14,236 nt of DNA from Dunaliella salina (Eukaryota > Chlorophyta > Chlorophyceae > Chlamydomonadales > Dunaliellaceae): the NCBI GenBank assembly GCA_002284615.2, contig MU069441.1, forward strand, positions 696,916-711,151. Direction: 5' to 3'. Below the pieces are notes generated by a model. That model saw only the letters and a program-made list of their open reading frames with translations, ran no database searches and had not been told where the DNA came from. A program made the position numbers and the translations under genes. Shown one piece after another: positions 1-7,215 of the stretch; positions within the stretch are counted from its first letter, which is position 1, and each line of letters starts with the position of its first letter.

Positions 1-73
<73 letters not shown>
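1..73 (+). repeat. (AC)n microsatellite forming an intron 3' end
   Basis: This is an uninterrupted AC dinucleotide run that starts at the window edge. It runs directly into CAG and then an exon that begins at position 75, so it stands where a polypyrimidine tract would normally be. The true length is unknown because the window cuts it. The 3' splice site is inferred from the reading frame of the following exon. Confidence 0.95.
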
Positions 74-74
<1 letters not shown>

Positions 75-75
<1 letters not shown>

Positions 76-159
76 CATACTCCCACCAGCGAGGCAGCAA
101 GCTGCTGCACGAGTCCCTGTACAACATTGGGCGCGCAGCACACGCGCTCGGCCTTGCAG
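75..159 (+). CDS. GTF3C3: TFIIIC TPR subunit (GTF3C3/TFC4-like), internal exon
   Basis: This exon has 28 codons plus one base and lies between an AG at 73-74 and a GTGAGA donor at 160. It encodes a TPR helix containing LHESLYNIGRAAHALGLA. I recognise this as the last-but-one conserved block of the TFIIIC subunit that bridges to TFIIIB at Pol III genes; the animal form has YNIGRxxHQLGL here. The exon ends in phase 1, and its last G pairs with the GC at 3402 to make a Gly codon, continuing the helix as GIAHHFY. The N-terminal TPR arrays lie upstream of the window. The family assignment comes from remembered family sequence and is reinforced by the two downstream exons. Confidence 0.87.
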
Positions 160-246
160 GTGAGAGCCAGCTGCTGGGCTTCGTAAAATTGCTGGAGCTA
201 ATACCGTAGAAAATTTATATCATTCCGCAAAAATATCTTTTTTGGG

Positions 247-790
247 CACTGCGGACAAATTGCAACTGTCGAAAAAATAATTATTTGAGGCGCTGCGGAC
301 ATGTGCGGATCAGTGAAAATTATTTATTTTACGTGATGAGCGAGCAAGGTGGTGAGCAGCAGCAGCAGTAGCAGCAGCGCCCTCCTCCCCCTCCTCGCGG
401 GGACTTCCAGCTGACCTTCCACCGCTTCCTGAAGAAGGAGCCAGAGGATCCAAAGATCAAGGAGGAGAGGGCAAAGCAGCAGAAGCAAAAGCATGATGAA
501 ACCATTCAGAAGCAGCGCGATGACAGGGAGAAGCGCGCACAAGAGGAAGCAAAGCGCAAGCGCAAGCCAGGCAGGCCACGCAAGGGTCAGGCCCAACTGC
601 GTGCCAGCAGCAGCAGCAGCAGCAAGGGAGGCCTGCAGCCCAAGGTGAACAAGCGCAAGAGGCGTGAGACAAGTTATTCTGTGGGCTGAGGCCCTTTTGG
701 CACTGCGGAAATGTGCGGACATGAAAATAATGATTTCCGTCTGGGGTGCGGAAATGATGCGGACGTGAAAAGCTAATTATTTCTGTAAAG
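247..790 (+). mobile_element. Possible inserted element with direct TGCGGA repeats around a basic ORF
   Basis: Two neighbouring copies of a ~40-bp motif, of the form CTGCGGACATGTGCGGA followed by GTGAAAAT and an AT-rich stretch, lie at 247-285 and 291-330. Two more, same orientation, lie at 701-739 and 744-785. They bracket a GC-rich coding-like segment at 336-689. This arrangement in an AT-rich intron suggests an inserted element or a satellite split by an insertion. No clear terminal inverted repeat or target duplication was found, so the class is undetermined. Confidence 0.4.
336..689 (+). pseudogene. AT-hook, Lys/Gln-rich ORF with one in-frame stop
   Basis: From the ATG at 336 the frame is open for 117 codons to TGA at 687-689, except for TAG at 369-371, which interrupts a CAG run (Gln to stop). 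After the Gln/Pro-rich start comes FQLTFHRFLKKEPEDPKIK, a charged helical stretch, a textbook AT-hook (KRKRKPGRPRKG) at about residues 75-86, a Ser run, and a basic end NKRKRRETSYSVG. Basic AT-hook leaders ending just before a helix-turn-helix start occur in transposase N-termini, so a truncated transposase is my inference. It could also be a 3'-terminal alternative exon if splicing enters after the TAG. It does not belong to the TFIIIC reading frame. Confidence 0.45.
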
Positions 791-1129
791 AGTGTGGATT
801 GTGTACGTTTCAGTACGGTAGTTCACGAGTTCATGCTCATGGAGACACATCCAAAAAGGTCAATATGGTTTTGACGATAATTCACACAATCAGTAGAGGG
901 GGATTTTGTGAATTTGCTTCCGGCAACCTTCATTTGGCTGCAGCTTCGACATTTGTTTGGCTTGCCTCGTCTTCATATGGGGAGTGCTTCCACTGTTTCA
1001 TAGTTCTCTTTTGTTGTCCGATCTTTGCCTCGTCTGGGTACCTGCTCATATGAGCATACAGTTGGTCCTTTGCTGGTTGCGACTGCATTCATCTAGATGA
1101 CTGCACCATCCGTCTTGCTGGCCATGCCT
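791..1129. other. Intron sequence without recognisable content
   Basis: I see no coding pattern, repeat or RNA gene here. An 84-codon + strand ORF (799-1053) has unremarkable composition and no splice context, and I treat it as chance. Confidence 0.5.
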
Positions 1130-1390
1130 GATTTGCCTGAGACCACACAATCCATTTTGCTGGCTGTGCGGCAGGGATTTTGCCGACCTGACTGGATGCC
1201 CTTACTTGTCGGCATTGTCCACTGATTGTTGACCCAGTTGTTGACCTCATTGGCATGCTTTAGCATGATCACTGCCTGACCTCACTGGCAGGCATACTCT
1301 ATCAATTGCTGACCTCACTATTAGACATGGTCCATCGATTTTTTGACCACACTGGCAGCCGTGGTCCATTGCTCGCAGAGCTCACTTGAG
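1130..1390 (+). repeat. Degenerate ~35-bp tandem satellite
   Basis: Successive segments carry variants of TGACCTCACTGGCAGGCAT followed by a CTxTATCAATTGC-type stretch. The clearest units start near 1220, 1256, 1291 and 1325, so the spacing is about 34-36 bp. Divergence is high, which suggests an old array inside the intron. Confidence 0.5.
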
Positions 1391-1928
1391 GCCCACTCTT
1401 GTAGACATTGCCTGCTTCACCTTTCCCTTCCTTTTGCTGCTTTTTTAGTTGGGTCCGACATGGGCACGTAATATTAAAATTATGGAAAACACTTTCTAGC
1501 CATTGTTCTGACCTGAGGGTAGGTGTGGAGGGGTTTTCAGACCTCAGGAATTCATTGTTCATGTTTGCACGTAAAAATTTTGAGCACACCATGCTGTAAC
1601 ATGCTGTATTAGAGGATAAGTATGGCTACGTAACTGTTACGAAATATTTTTTTCTGCTGAGTAATGTTACATGTCAGACCCTATTCTTTAGTGTAAAGTG
1701 ATTCAGCCGCGCACTTCTACAGGCAAGGGTCTTGCTCTTCACATTTTAATTTGCCTTGAGCAGGCATCCTTCTTGTATCTCTGGTGTTCAAAAGATGGAA
1801 AATGCAGAAGAAGAAAAAAGAATGAGACCTCGCAAACCTACCCCTACCTCCTGATTCCTTTTGCAATCCTGCAAAGTCTCACTCTGCAAATCCTTTCTGT
1901 GCACCCTCACGCCCTTCTCTTGGCCCAA
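1391..1928. other. Intron filler between two arrays
   Basis: The stretch is AT-rich and has no reliable ORF. A pyrimidine run ending in TTTTTTAG at 1441-1448 resembles a 3' splice site, but no convincing exon follows it. From about 1830 the sequence becomes C/T-rich and grades into the exon-derived array. Confidence 0.45.
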
Positions 1929-3401
1929 AAATTTGCCCACCCCTACTAGATCATCCCCTTGGCCTCATCTTGTTCACCACTACTACACCATCCCCTTGGC
2001 CTCATCTTGCTTCCTCTGCATTGTTGCCTATCCACCTCTGCCTGGCTTCATCTTCCCTCTCTGCTTCCTCATGCTTACCCCCTGGCCTCAACTCTCAAAG
2101 GCATTGCCCACCCCTACTACACCACCCCCTTGGCCTCAGATTGCTTGTTTTGTCTTGCCCACCTCTAGTGTTTCAACCCCCTGGCTGCATCTTGCCCCCT
2201 CTGCTTCCTCATGATTTCCCTGACCTCGAGCCTTGCAGGCATTGCCTTGACCTTGCCCGCATCCCACTTGTTTGTCATCTCCCTGGCTTCATCTTGCCCC
2301 TTCTGCTTCCTCATGGACCACCCTGGCAAAATATCCTCCGGCTTCCTATGTCTTGCCCACCCACCCCTACTACACCACTTCCCTGGCTTCATCTTGCCCC
2401 CTCTGCCTCCTCATGTTTCTTCCTGGCCTCAACTATTGCAGGCATTGTCCTCCACTCCTTCATCACCTCTTTCGCCTCATCTTGCTTCCTTTCCGTGGCT
2501 TACCTACCTCTTTACCACCTCTCTAGCTTCATCTTGGCCCCTCTACTTCCTCGCGCCCTGGTCTCAACTTTCGCAGTCATTTCACACCACTAGTACGTCA
2601 ACACCTTGGCAAAAAATCATGCTGCCTTTCTCTAGCCAGGCCACCTCTGGTGCGCCAACCCCCTGGCTTCATCTTGCCCCCTCTGCTTTCTCATGCTTCC
2701 CCCTGGCATCCACTCTTGCAGGCATTGCTTACCACATCTACATCACCCCCTTGGCTTCATTCTGCTTCCTTGGTCTTGCCCACTCATCTGTAGCGTGCCA
2801 CCCCCCCCACCGGCTGCATCTTGCCCCCTCTGCTTCCTGATGCTTCTCCCTGGCCTCAACTCTCGCAGGCATTGCCCACCACTTCTACATCACCTCCCTC
2901 TCCTTATCATGCTTCCGTGGTCTTGCCCACCTCCCTCTAATTTGCCGCCTCCCTGGCTTTATTCCCTCTGCTTCCTCGTGCACTACCCTGGCAAGATATC
3001 GTCTGGCTTCCTTTGTCTTGCCACCCACCATTACCACAACACTTCCTAGCTTCATCTTGCCACCTCTGCTTCCTCATGATTTTCCCTGGCCTCGACTCGC
3101 GCAGGCATTGCCCATCACTACTACGTAACCCCCTTGGCCTAATCTCGCTTCCTTTGTCTCATCAGACCGCCTCTGCTGTGCCACCTGCCTGGCGTCATCT
3201 TGCCCCTCCTGCTTCGTCAGCTCCCACCTGGCCTGAACTCTCGCCGGCTTTGCCCACCAATACGACATCACCCCCTTCGCCTCATCCCGCTTCTTTGGTC
3301 TTGCCCATTCATCTGTAGTGTGCCTACCCCCCCTACGTCATCTTGCCCCCTCTACTTCCTCATGCTTTCCTCTTGCTACCCCCTGGCCACAACTCTCGCA
3401 G
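1929..3401 (+). repeat. Tandem array of degenerate 'splice acceptor + exon start' copies
   Basis: Nine further segments resemble the end of this intron plus the start of the next exon (CTGGCCTCAACTCTCGCAG then GCATTGCCCACC). The copied exon starts lie at about 1929, then 2101, 2239, 2442, 2577, 2722, 2869, 3105 and 3247, with the real one at 3402. Spacing is 135-155 bp, with two longer units of 203 and 236 bp that contain an extra internal part. The AG is kept in copies 2101 to 3105 and lost at 3247 (CCG). Several copies still read as variants of GIAHHFYIT; those at 2577 and 3105 hit stop codons soon after. Between exon-like parts each unit is C/T-rich with CATCTTGCCCCCTCTGCTTC blocks. Confidence 0.85.
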
Positions 3402-4060
3402 GCATTGCCCACCACTTCTACATCACCTGCCTCGCCTCATCCCGCCCAAGCCCTGATGCAAATCAGGAGGGCGAGGCTGCTGGCGTCAACGCCATGCAGC
3501 TGCATGGGACTGCCCGCGTACAGCACCTACATCAACAACAGCACCAACAGCAGCACGGGCGCCAACCACAAGGAGCGGTGACTTTTGGCACTGATGTGGA
3601 GATGGCTGAAGTGGGTGAGTCGGCCAAGCATACAAGGGACGCTGGCTCAGCTTCTGTAGATGCCGAAGGGCCTCACAGCTGCCAGGTGGAGCCTAACCAG
3701 GCCCCTCACAGCCCTGCCCCCAGTAGGGGCAGTGGTGGTACACAGGCTTCAGCAGCAGCAGCAGCAGCATCAGCAGCAGCAACACATCAGGGCGGTGATG
3801 GTATGCAAGCAGGATCAGTAGCAGCAGCACACCAGGCGGGCATCCCTGGCAGCGGCAGCTCCCCAGAACCTGGTGGCTCAGGAGGAGGGCAGCAAAGGCA
3901 GCCGCCAGGGCTGTGGCGGAGGCGTAAGATGAGGTACACAGTGACGGCAGGGCAGGGAGTGGCAGTGACGAGGGGTATGGGTCCAGGGGAGGGCGGCAGC
4001 ACTGCTTTGGGTGTGGGGAACATGCTGGATGATGTGCCAGGCAGCCTGGACTTGTCCCAG
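3402..4060 (+). CDS. GTF3C3: TFIIIC TPR subunit, exon with long low-complexity insertion
   Basis: The exon spans 659 bases, from acceptor CTCGCAG to donor CAG|GTACGG; it enters in phase 1 and leaves in phase 0. It opens with GIAHHFYITCLASS, which completes the TPR helix begun in exon 75-159 (the family pattern is GLxHLAxHYYxKAL). The next ~190 residues are low complexity: a Gln/His run (QQQHQQQHG), an acidic stretch, an Ala run from GCA/GCAGCA repeats, and Gly/Ser-rich sequence, then RRRKMRYTV. It ends with PGSLDLSQ, matching the block just before the final helix pair. Animal homologues have only a short linker here, so this is a lineage-specific insertion. An alternative acceptor at 3466 would be phase 0 and would not join exon 75-159. 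Confidence 0.85.
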
Positions 4061-4086
4061 GTACGGCTGCTGCTGCTGCTGCTCCT

Positions 4087-4159
<73 letters not shown>

Positions 4160-4379
4160 GTGTGCGCGTGCGTATGCGCTTGTGCTCTGCTTTTCTAAAT
4201 TGAGAGGCATCTTTCCTGGACTAATATGGATCGGTCAATTTCATTCCAAATCTGTTGAGTAGGACATTGCAACTCATTTCGTTGTATTGCATGGCAATCC
4301 TCAATGCTTGTCATTAGGCCCATTACCCTATTGCTTCGCAAACATAAAATCACAGCCATTGTTTTGTGTTTGCTTGCAG
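4061..4379 (+). other. Last intron of the TFIIIC subunit gene
   Basis: The intron is 319 bp, with donor GTACGG and acceptor TTGCTTGCAG, and is phase 0 on both sides. It carries a (GT)n tract about 27 bases after the donor. Confidence 0.85.
4088..4154 (+). repeat. (GT)n microsatellite just after a 5' splice site
   Basis: This is 67 bases of perfect GT repeat, followed by an interrupted continuation to about 4170. Translations across it (Cys/Val runs) are intronic and not protein. Confidence 0.95.
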
Positions 4380-4472
4380 GAAACGGCTCACAACTTGGCA
4401 ATCATGTATCGTGCAAGTGGGGCTACTGCGCTTGTACATCGTCTGTACAGGAGGTTCCTAACCATCACTTAG
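4380..4472 (+). CDS. GTF3C3: TFIIIC TPR subunit, terminal exon
   Basis: The exon has 30 codons and a TAG at 4470-4472, and follows acceptor TTGCTTGCAG in phase 0. It encodes ETAHNLAIMYRASGATALVH and a short basic tail. This is the C-terminal signature of the family (animal form DIAYNLSLIYQSSGN, near the chain end), with the protein stopping at the expected distance. Together the three exons give 278 residues of the C-terminal part. It acts in the nucleus in recruitment of TFIIIB to tRNA and 5S genes. This exon and 75-159 are the best evidence for the gene's identity. Confidence 0.88.
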   Translation, partial: ETAHNLAIMYRASGATALVHRLYRRFLTIT

Positions 4473-4587
4473 AGGTTATACCCCTTCCATCGGACATTGA
4501 CGCTTGATTTTTTTGGATCTGCCTGCAACAAAAACAAACCTCTCAAGGTCATTATCGGCCACGTATCAACCATTGAAACCTGCTAGG

Positions 4588-4592
4588 TGTAA
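4588..4592 (+). terminator. TGTAA poly(A) signal candidate of the TFIIIC gene
   Basis: This is the pentamer typical of green-algal mRNAs, 116 bases after the stop. It gives a short 3' UTR, with cleavage expected shortly downstream and before the SINE-like element at 4665. The motif is short, so its role is inferred from position. Confidence 0.45.
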
Positions 4593-4664
4593 ATGCGCGG
4601 TATTTGTTATTTTCTTATGCATTCACTACAATATTCACACCATTTGGAGAATGCCAAAAATAGG

Positions 4665-4960
4665 AGTAGAGAAAAGAAAAACTGTGCAGGAAGTGGGAAT
4701 GCTCCCCACATCAATTAAGGAAGAGAGGACACCAAGGGCTGAGGCACTGTGTCTTGCCATTTGGTGTCATGCATTTGGGAAGAAGCCCCCAATTGACACC
4801 CACCGATAGGATATCCCCAGTCGCATGCATGAAAAAAAGAGCCCCCCGTTGATCCCACCAACTATATATCCCCGGCAACAAGGATTCAATCCAGGGAACT
4901 CCTCCTTGCTGGTGCACTCCACACGCTTGACCAGGGCCGCAACATGACGACAGCTGAGCT
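4665..4960 (-). mobile_element. SINE-like element: tRNA-like head, LINE-shared tail
   Basis: On the - strand, a box-A-like TGGTCAAGCG (4924-4933) and a box-B-like GGATTGAATCC (4882-4892) are 41 bases apart, close to the spacing inside tRNA genes. Nine of 11 B-box positions fit GGTTCGANTCC. After a body of ~120 bp, the 3' part (4757-4665) matches the tail of a LINE remnant at 9828-9738; both have CTTAATTGATGTGGGGAG and a pyrimidine-rich end TTTTTCTTTTCTC. A SINE that borrows a LINE tail has this layout. A T7 run inside the body (complement of 4829-4835) would act as a Pol III stop, so the copy may be inactive. Confidence 0.45.
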
Positions 4961-5109
4961 TGACGAGGGGGGAGGGGGGGGGCGGCAGGGGCGGTGAGGA
5001 CTTCCCTCGACATTCCTTCCATCAAGGAAAAGGAGTGGTGTGCAAGATCAGCATCAGTCGCTTTTTCCCGTTCTTAGAGGCAGCAGTACTCATCCATAAC
5101 CATGATTAT
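4961..5109. other. Spacer with G-rich tract
   Basis: A G-rich stretch (about 4966-4996) is followed by sequence without a recognised gene. No repeat partner was found in the window. Confidence 0.4.
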
Positions 5110-5117
5110 TCAGCAAT

Positions 5118-5694
5118 AAGGGTTACAAGGCTTACAAGGGGTGGCTTACAGCCAGAGACTCTGGCTGATCGGCTGCTGGTGAAACAATCTCAGCCAGCAT
5201 CAAAAATTGAAACCAACTCTGACAAAATTTTCGAAAACCTGTACAAGTCTTGATTTAGGAAAGTGTTGACCTCAGGGTCAGTCAAAACGTGGTAGCTCGC
5301 CAAGAAAGGAGTGAAGTCAGTGGAAGCTGGGCAAAAATATCTAATGGTTTGAAATGATCAATGAACAAGTCCTTGTATTTTCTGCGCAGCTCAGCTCATA
5401 CAGCTCCAGGCAATTGCAATAGAAGAGAACATGTTTCTCGTCCTGGGCTTCAGCACACTCACACTGCAATGGGCACGAAGCCTCGACCTACTCACATTCC
5501 ATAATGACTCCTTTATCCGGATCTTTAAATGAATATGTTGGGATACAAAATGGTGTGCGCGCTGTTTCATGTAGAGGCCTTCCGCACCAATGATGGTAAG
5601 TCACTGCTTTCCTGTTTACTCATCGGGGACTTATAGCATCCGCTTCCCTCCATACCTTTTGCTGCCTGTACCTCAAATCCCCTGAGGAATCCTG
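5118..5694 (-). pseudogene. LINE ORF2 C-terminal remnant, 3' half
   Basis: Reading the - strand from 5694 down, fragments in shifting frames give QDSSGDLRYRQQKVWR, AVTYHHWCGRPLHETAR, FCIPTYSFKDPDKG, a Cys/His segment CECAEAQDEKHVLFYC, RKYKDLF, VNTFLNQDLYRFSKILSEL, and an end ADQPESLAV before TAA at 5132-5134. The order and motifs fit the region after the reverse transcriptase in algal LINEs, with a QDExHxLFxC zinc-knuckle-like motif. Frameshifts and stops (for example after MECE) show it is dead. The 3' tail has TTGTAA units (complement of 5118-5137). It is continuous with 6417-6800 if element D (5704-6407) is removed. Confidence 0.65.
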
Positions 5695-5703
5695 CATGGG
5701 GAC

Positions 5704-6407
5704 AGGAGGGTAAGAAAAAAAAAGCAGAGGACGTCATGTCAAAATTTTGGGCGGGACCCCCCTGACCCACCCACCACCCCCAAAACCCCCCTTCCAGTGC
5801 CCCAATCCAGACAAAAAGGGTACCAATCTGCTCCTCTTTAAATTCCCCGTCCACCTGCATACTCGTCGCAATCGAATGTTGGGTTGGAGCAGAGTTATGG
5901 GGCAAAAAATGGGGAATGGACGCCCATGCAAACCTGCCTCTCCAGGCACCTACAACTGGCTTGCGAGTTCATAAATTGAACTTCTGACTTTACCATGCAA
6001 GGACTTAGTACACCTTGTCTCTATCATGGAAGTTTGGATTTGTTTGCTGCATGTTTGCCTCCACACCCCCAGCAGCCCACACCATGGGCATGTGGCACTG
6101 ACTCTGATTCACGCACAGAGACCCCCCCTTATACCCAATTTCCTCGAAGAGGGTGCCAATCAACAGTTCTTGAGCTGAGAAATCCGATGGTGAGTTTATA
6201 ATCCTGTAGAAGTGGCTCAGAAGAATTCTGGAAGGGTTCTGGAAGGGGGTCCCAAAAAGTCGGAACCCCCCTCAGCCACCCACCACCCCCTTTGGACCCA
6301 TATATATATATACCAATCGATAGCTCTCAATCTCAGGATTCCGGATATATAGTTTTTTATTCGGATTGACACATGACGTCCAAAAGTTATGCAGACTGGG
6401 GCCCCCT
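5704..6407 (+). mobile_element. Element D, copy 1, inserted in a LINE
   Basis: A ~0.7-kb element shared with 7216-7991 and, inverted, with 11936-13141. Its left end AGGAGGGTAAG is followed by an A run; the right end (GGCCCCCT) is a degraded complement. The flanks CATGGGGAC (5695-5703) and GATGGGGAC (6408-6416) look like a 9-bp target duplication with one mismatch. The two flanking pieces read as consecutive parts of one LINE. Shared blocks include AGAGTTATGGGGCAAAAA, GGCACTGACTCTGATTC and CTCAGGATTCCGGATATAT. No coding capacity is convincing, so it looks non-autonomous. Confidence 0.7.
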
Positions 6408-6416
6408 GATGGGGAC

Positions 6417-6800
6417 CTTGAACACTTTTAAGTAAAAGTATTCAACATCTTCTGCTTAAACATATCCTTATGGCGCATGCCATTAAAGGCTGTAGACACA
6501 TGTGCAGGCCAACAAGACTCTTTTCTAATAGCCAGGCGCAAATCCGCTTTTAGCACTCTTTGTAATGCCTCGATGTTTGAATCAAGCATACTGTTGAAAC
6601 TTAAAAGTGGCCCTGAATCAATAAAACTGTAGAGGCTCGTGGCCACATTCTCTCAGTACTGGCCAGTTCGTGGCAGAACCCCAGTAATATTCAGCAGTAA
6701 CCATGATCCAGCGTGACAGGAGGTCTAACATTAGGTAGGGTAAATTGAGGCTTAAGAAATCTGGGCTTCACATGCTCTTAGCACACGTCAGCCTTAACAG
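6417..6800 (-). pseudogene. LINE ORF2 remnant, 5' half of the interrupted copy
   Basis: The - strand from about 6770 reads WIMVTAEYYWGSATNWPVLR, then ECGHEPLQFYWFRATF, and after a frameshift SFNSMLDSNIEALQRVLKAD, LRLAIRKESCWPAHVSTAFN and FKQKMLNTFT, where TAA closes the frame (6428-6430). The GHEPLQFYWFRA and VLKADLxL...SCW pattern is, to my knowledge, typical of the segment behind the reverse transcriptase in chlorophyte LINEs. Element D separates it from its continuation at 5694. Confidence 0.65.
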
Positions 6801-6923
6801 GAAAAAAAGAGAAAGTATGGTTGAGATTGAAGCACCAAGCATAGTGGACAAACCTCCGGATCCTCATTACCTCTGTTTCCGGTTTTCGCCGAGGCTAGCT
6901 CTGTCTATATATATATGATATAG
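6801..6923. other. Spacer between LINE fragments
   Basis: No feature recognised apart from a short AT dinucleotide stretch at 6905-6922. Confidence 0.4.
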
Positions 6924-7206
6924 GACCAAGGCACCTTGTATACCCTCAACCAGAGAAGGAAGAAGAAAAAGTCAGTAAGAATCAGTTGGGTTGCTAGCAG
7001 TACCCCACGCCTGATCATGCTGATGAGAGTTGAAAAAAATCTCCTCGTGAGCTTGCAAGGTTATGAGCGTACTGGACAGAATGGGCATGATGCTCAGAGC
7101 TTGGAGGCCTTTGTGAGTGTCAAGACCAAGCTCTTTAAGAGATTCCAATGCGTATGGGGTGCAGATGACTCCGCCCACACTATGTGCACAGTTCTTTACT
7201 CCTTAG
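6924..7206 (-). pseudogene. LINE ORF2 C-terminal tail remnant
   Basis: The - strand encodes HSVGGVICTPYALESLKELG then LDTHKGLQALS and a decayed remainder. This fits the conserved LINE terminus of the form LLGVGGxIYTPHTLExLxxLGLD. The segment 6924-7060 is about as similar to 9818-9950 as two old copies would be (shared TTGAGAGTTGAAAAA-type and CTAGCAGTA-type blocks), so both are ends of one LINE family. Element D copy 2 begins nine bases upstream of its 5' edge. Confidence 0.6.
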
Positions 7207-7215
7207 GTGGCACCC

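Larger units (their letters stand above)
160..3401 (+). other. 3.2-kb intron of the TFIIIC subunit gene
   Basis: The intron has a GTGAGA donor at 160 and a CTCGCAG acceptor ending at 3401. It is ten times longer than the next intron (319 bp). Its length is explained by three kinds of added sequence: a small inserted ORF region (about 240-790), a degenerate ~35-bp satellite (about 1130-1390) and an exon-derived array (about 1929-3401). The joining phase (1 to 1) and the continuous TPR sequence across it support these borders. A decoy acceptor with a strong pyrimidine run sits at 1429-1448. Confidence 0.8.

Noticed and set aside
324..722. Leu/Ala-rich 132-codon ORF on the - strand
   Set aside because: It is the complement of the CAG- and AAG-rich AT-hook ORF; the Leu runs come from CAG repeats read backwards.
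1970..2840. Two + strand ORFs of about 208 codons, Pro/Ser/Leu-rich
   Set aside because: They lie in the C/T-rich exon-derived array, where stop codons are rare in more than one frame; they have no start context and do not hold a frame across units.
3200..3401. Upstream part of the 332-codon + strand ORF
   Set aside because: Only the part from 3402 joins exon 75-159 in phase; the part before is intron array that happens to stay open.
4061..4262. Cys/Val- and Thr/His-repeat ORFs over the GT tract
   Set aside because: They are translations of an intronic dinucleotide repeat.
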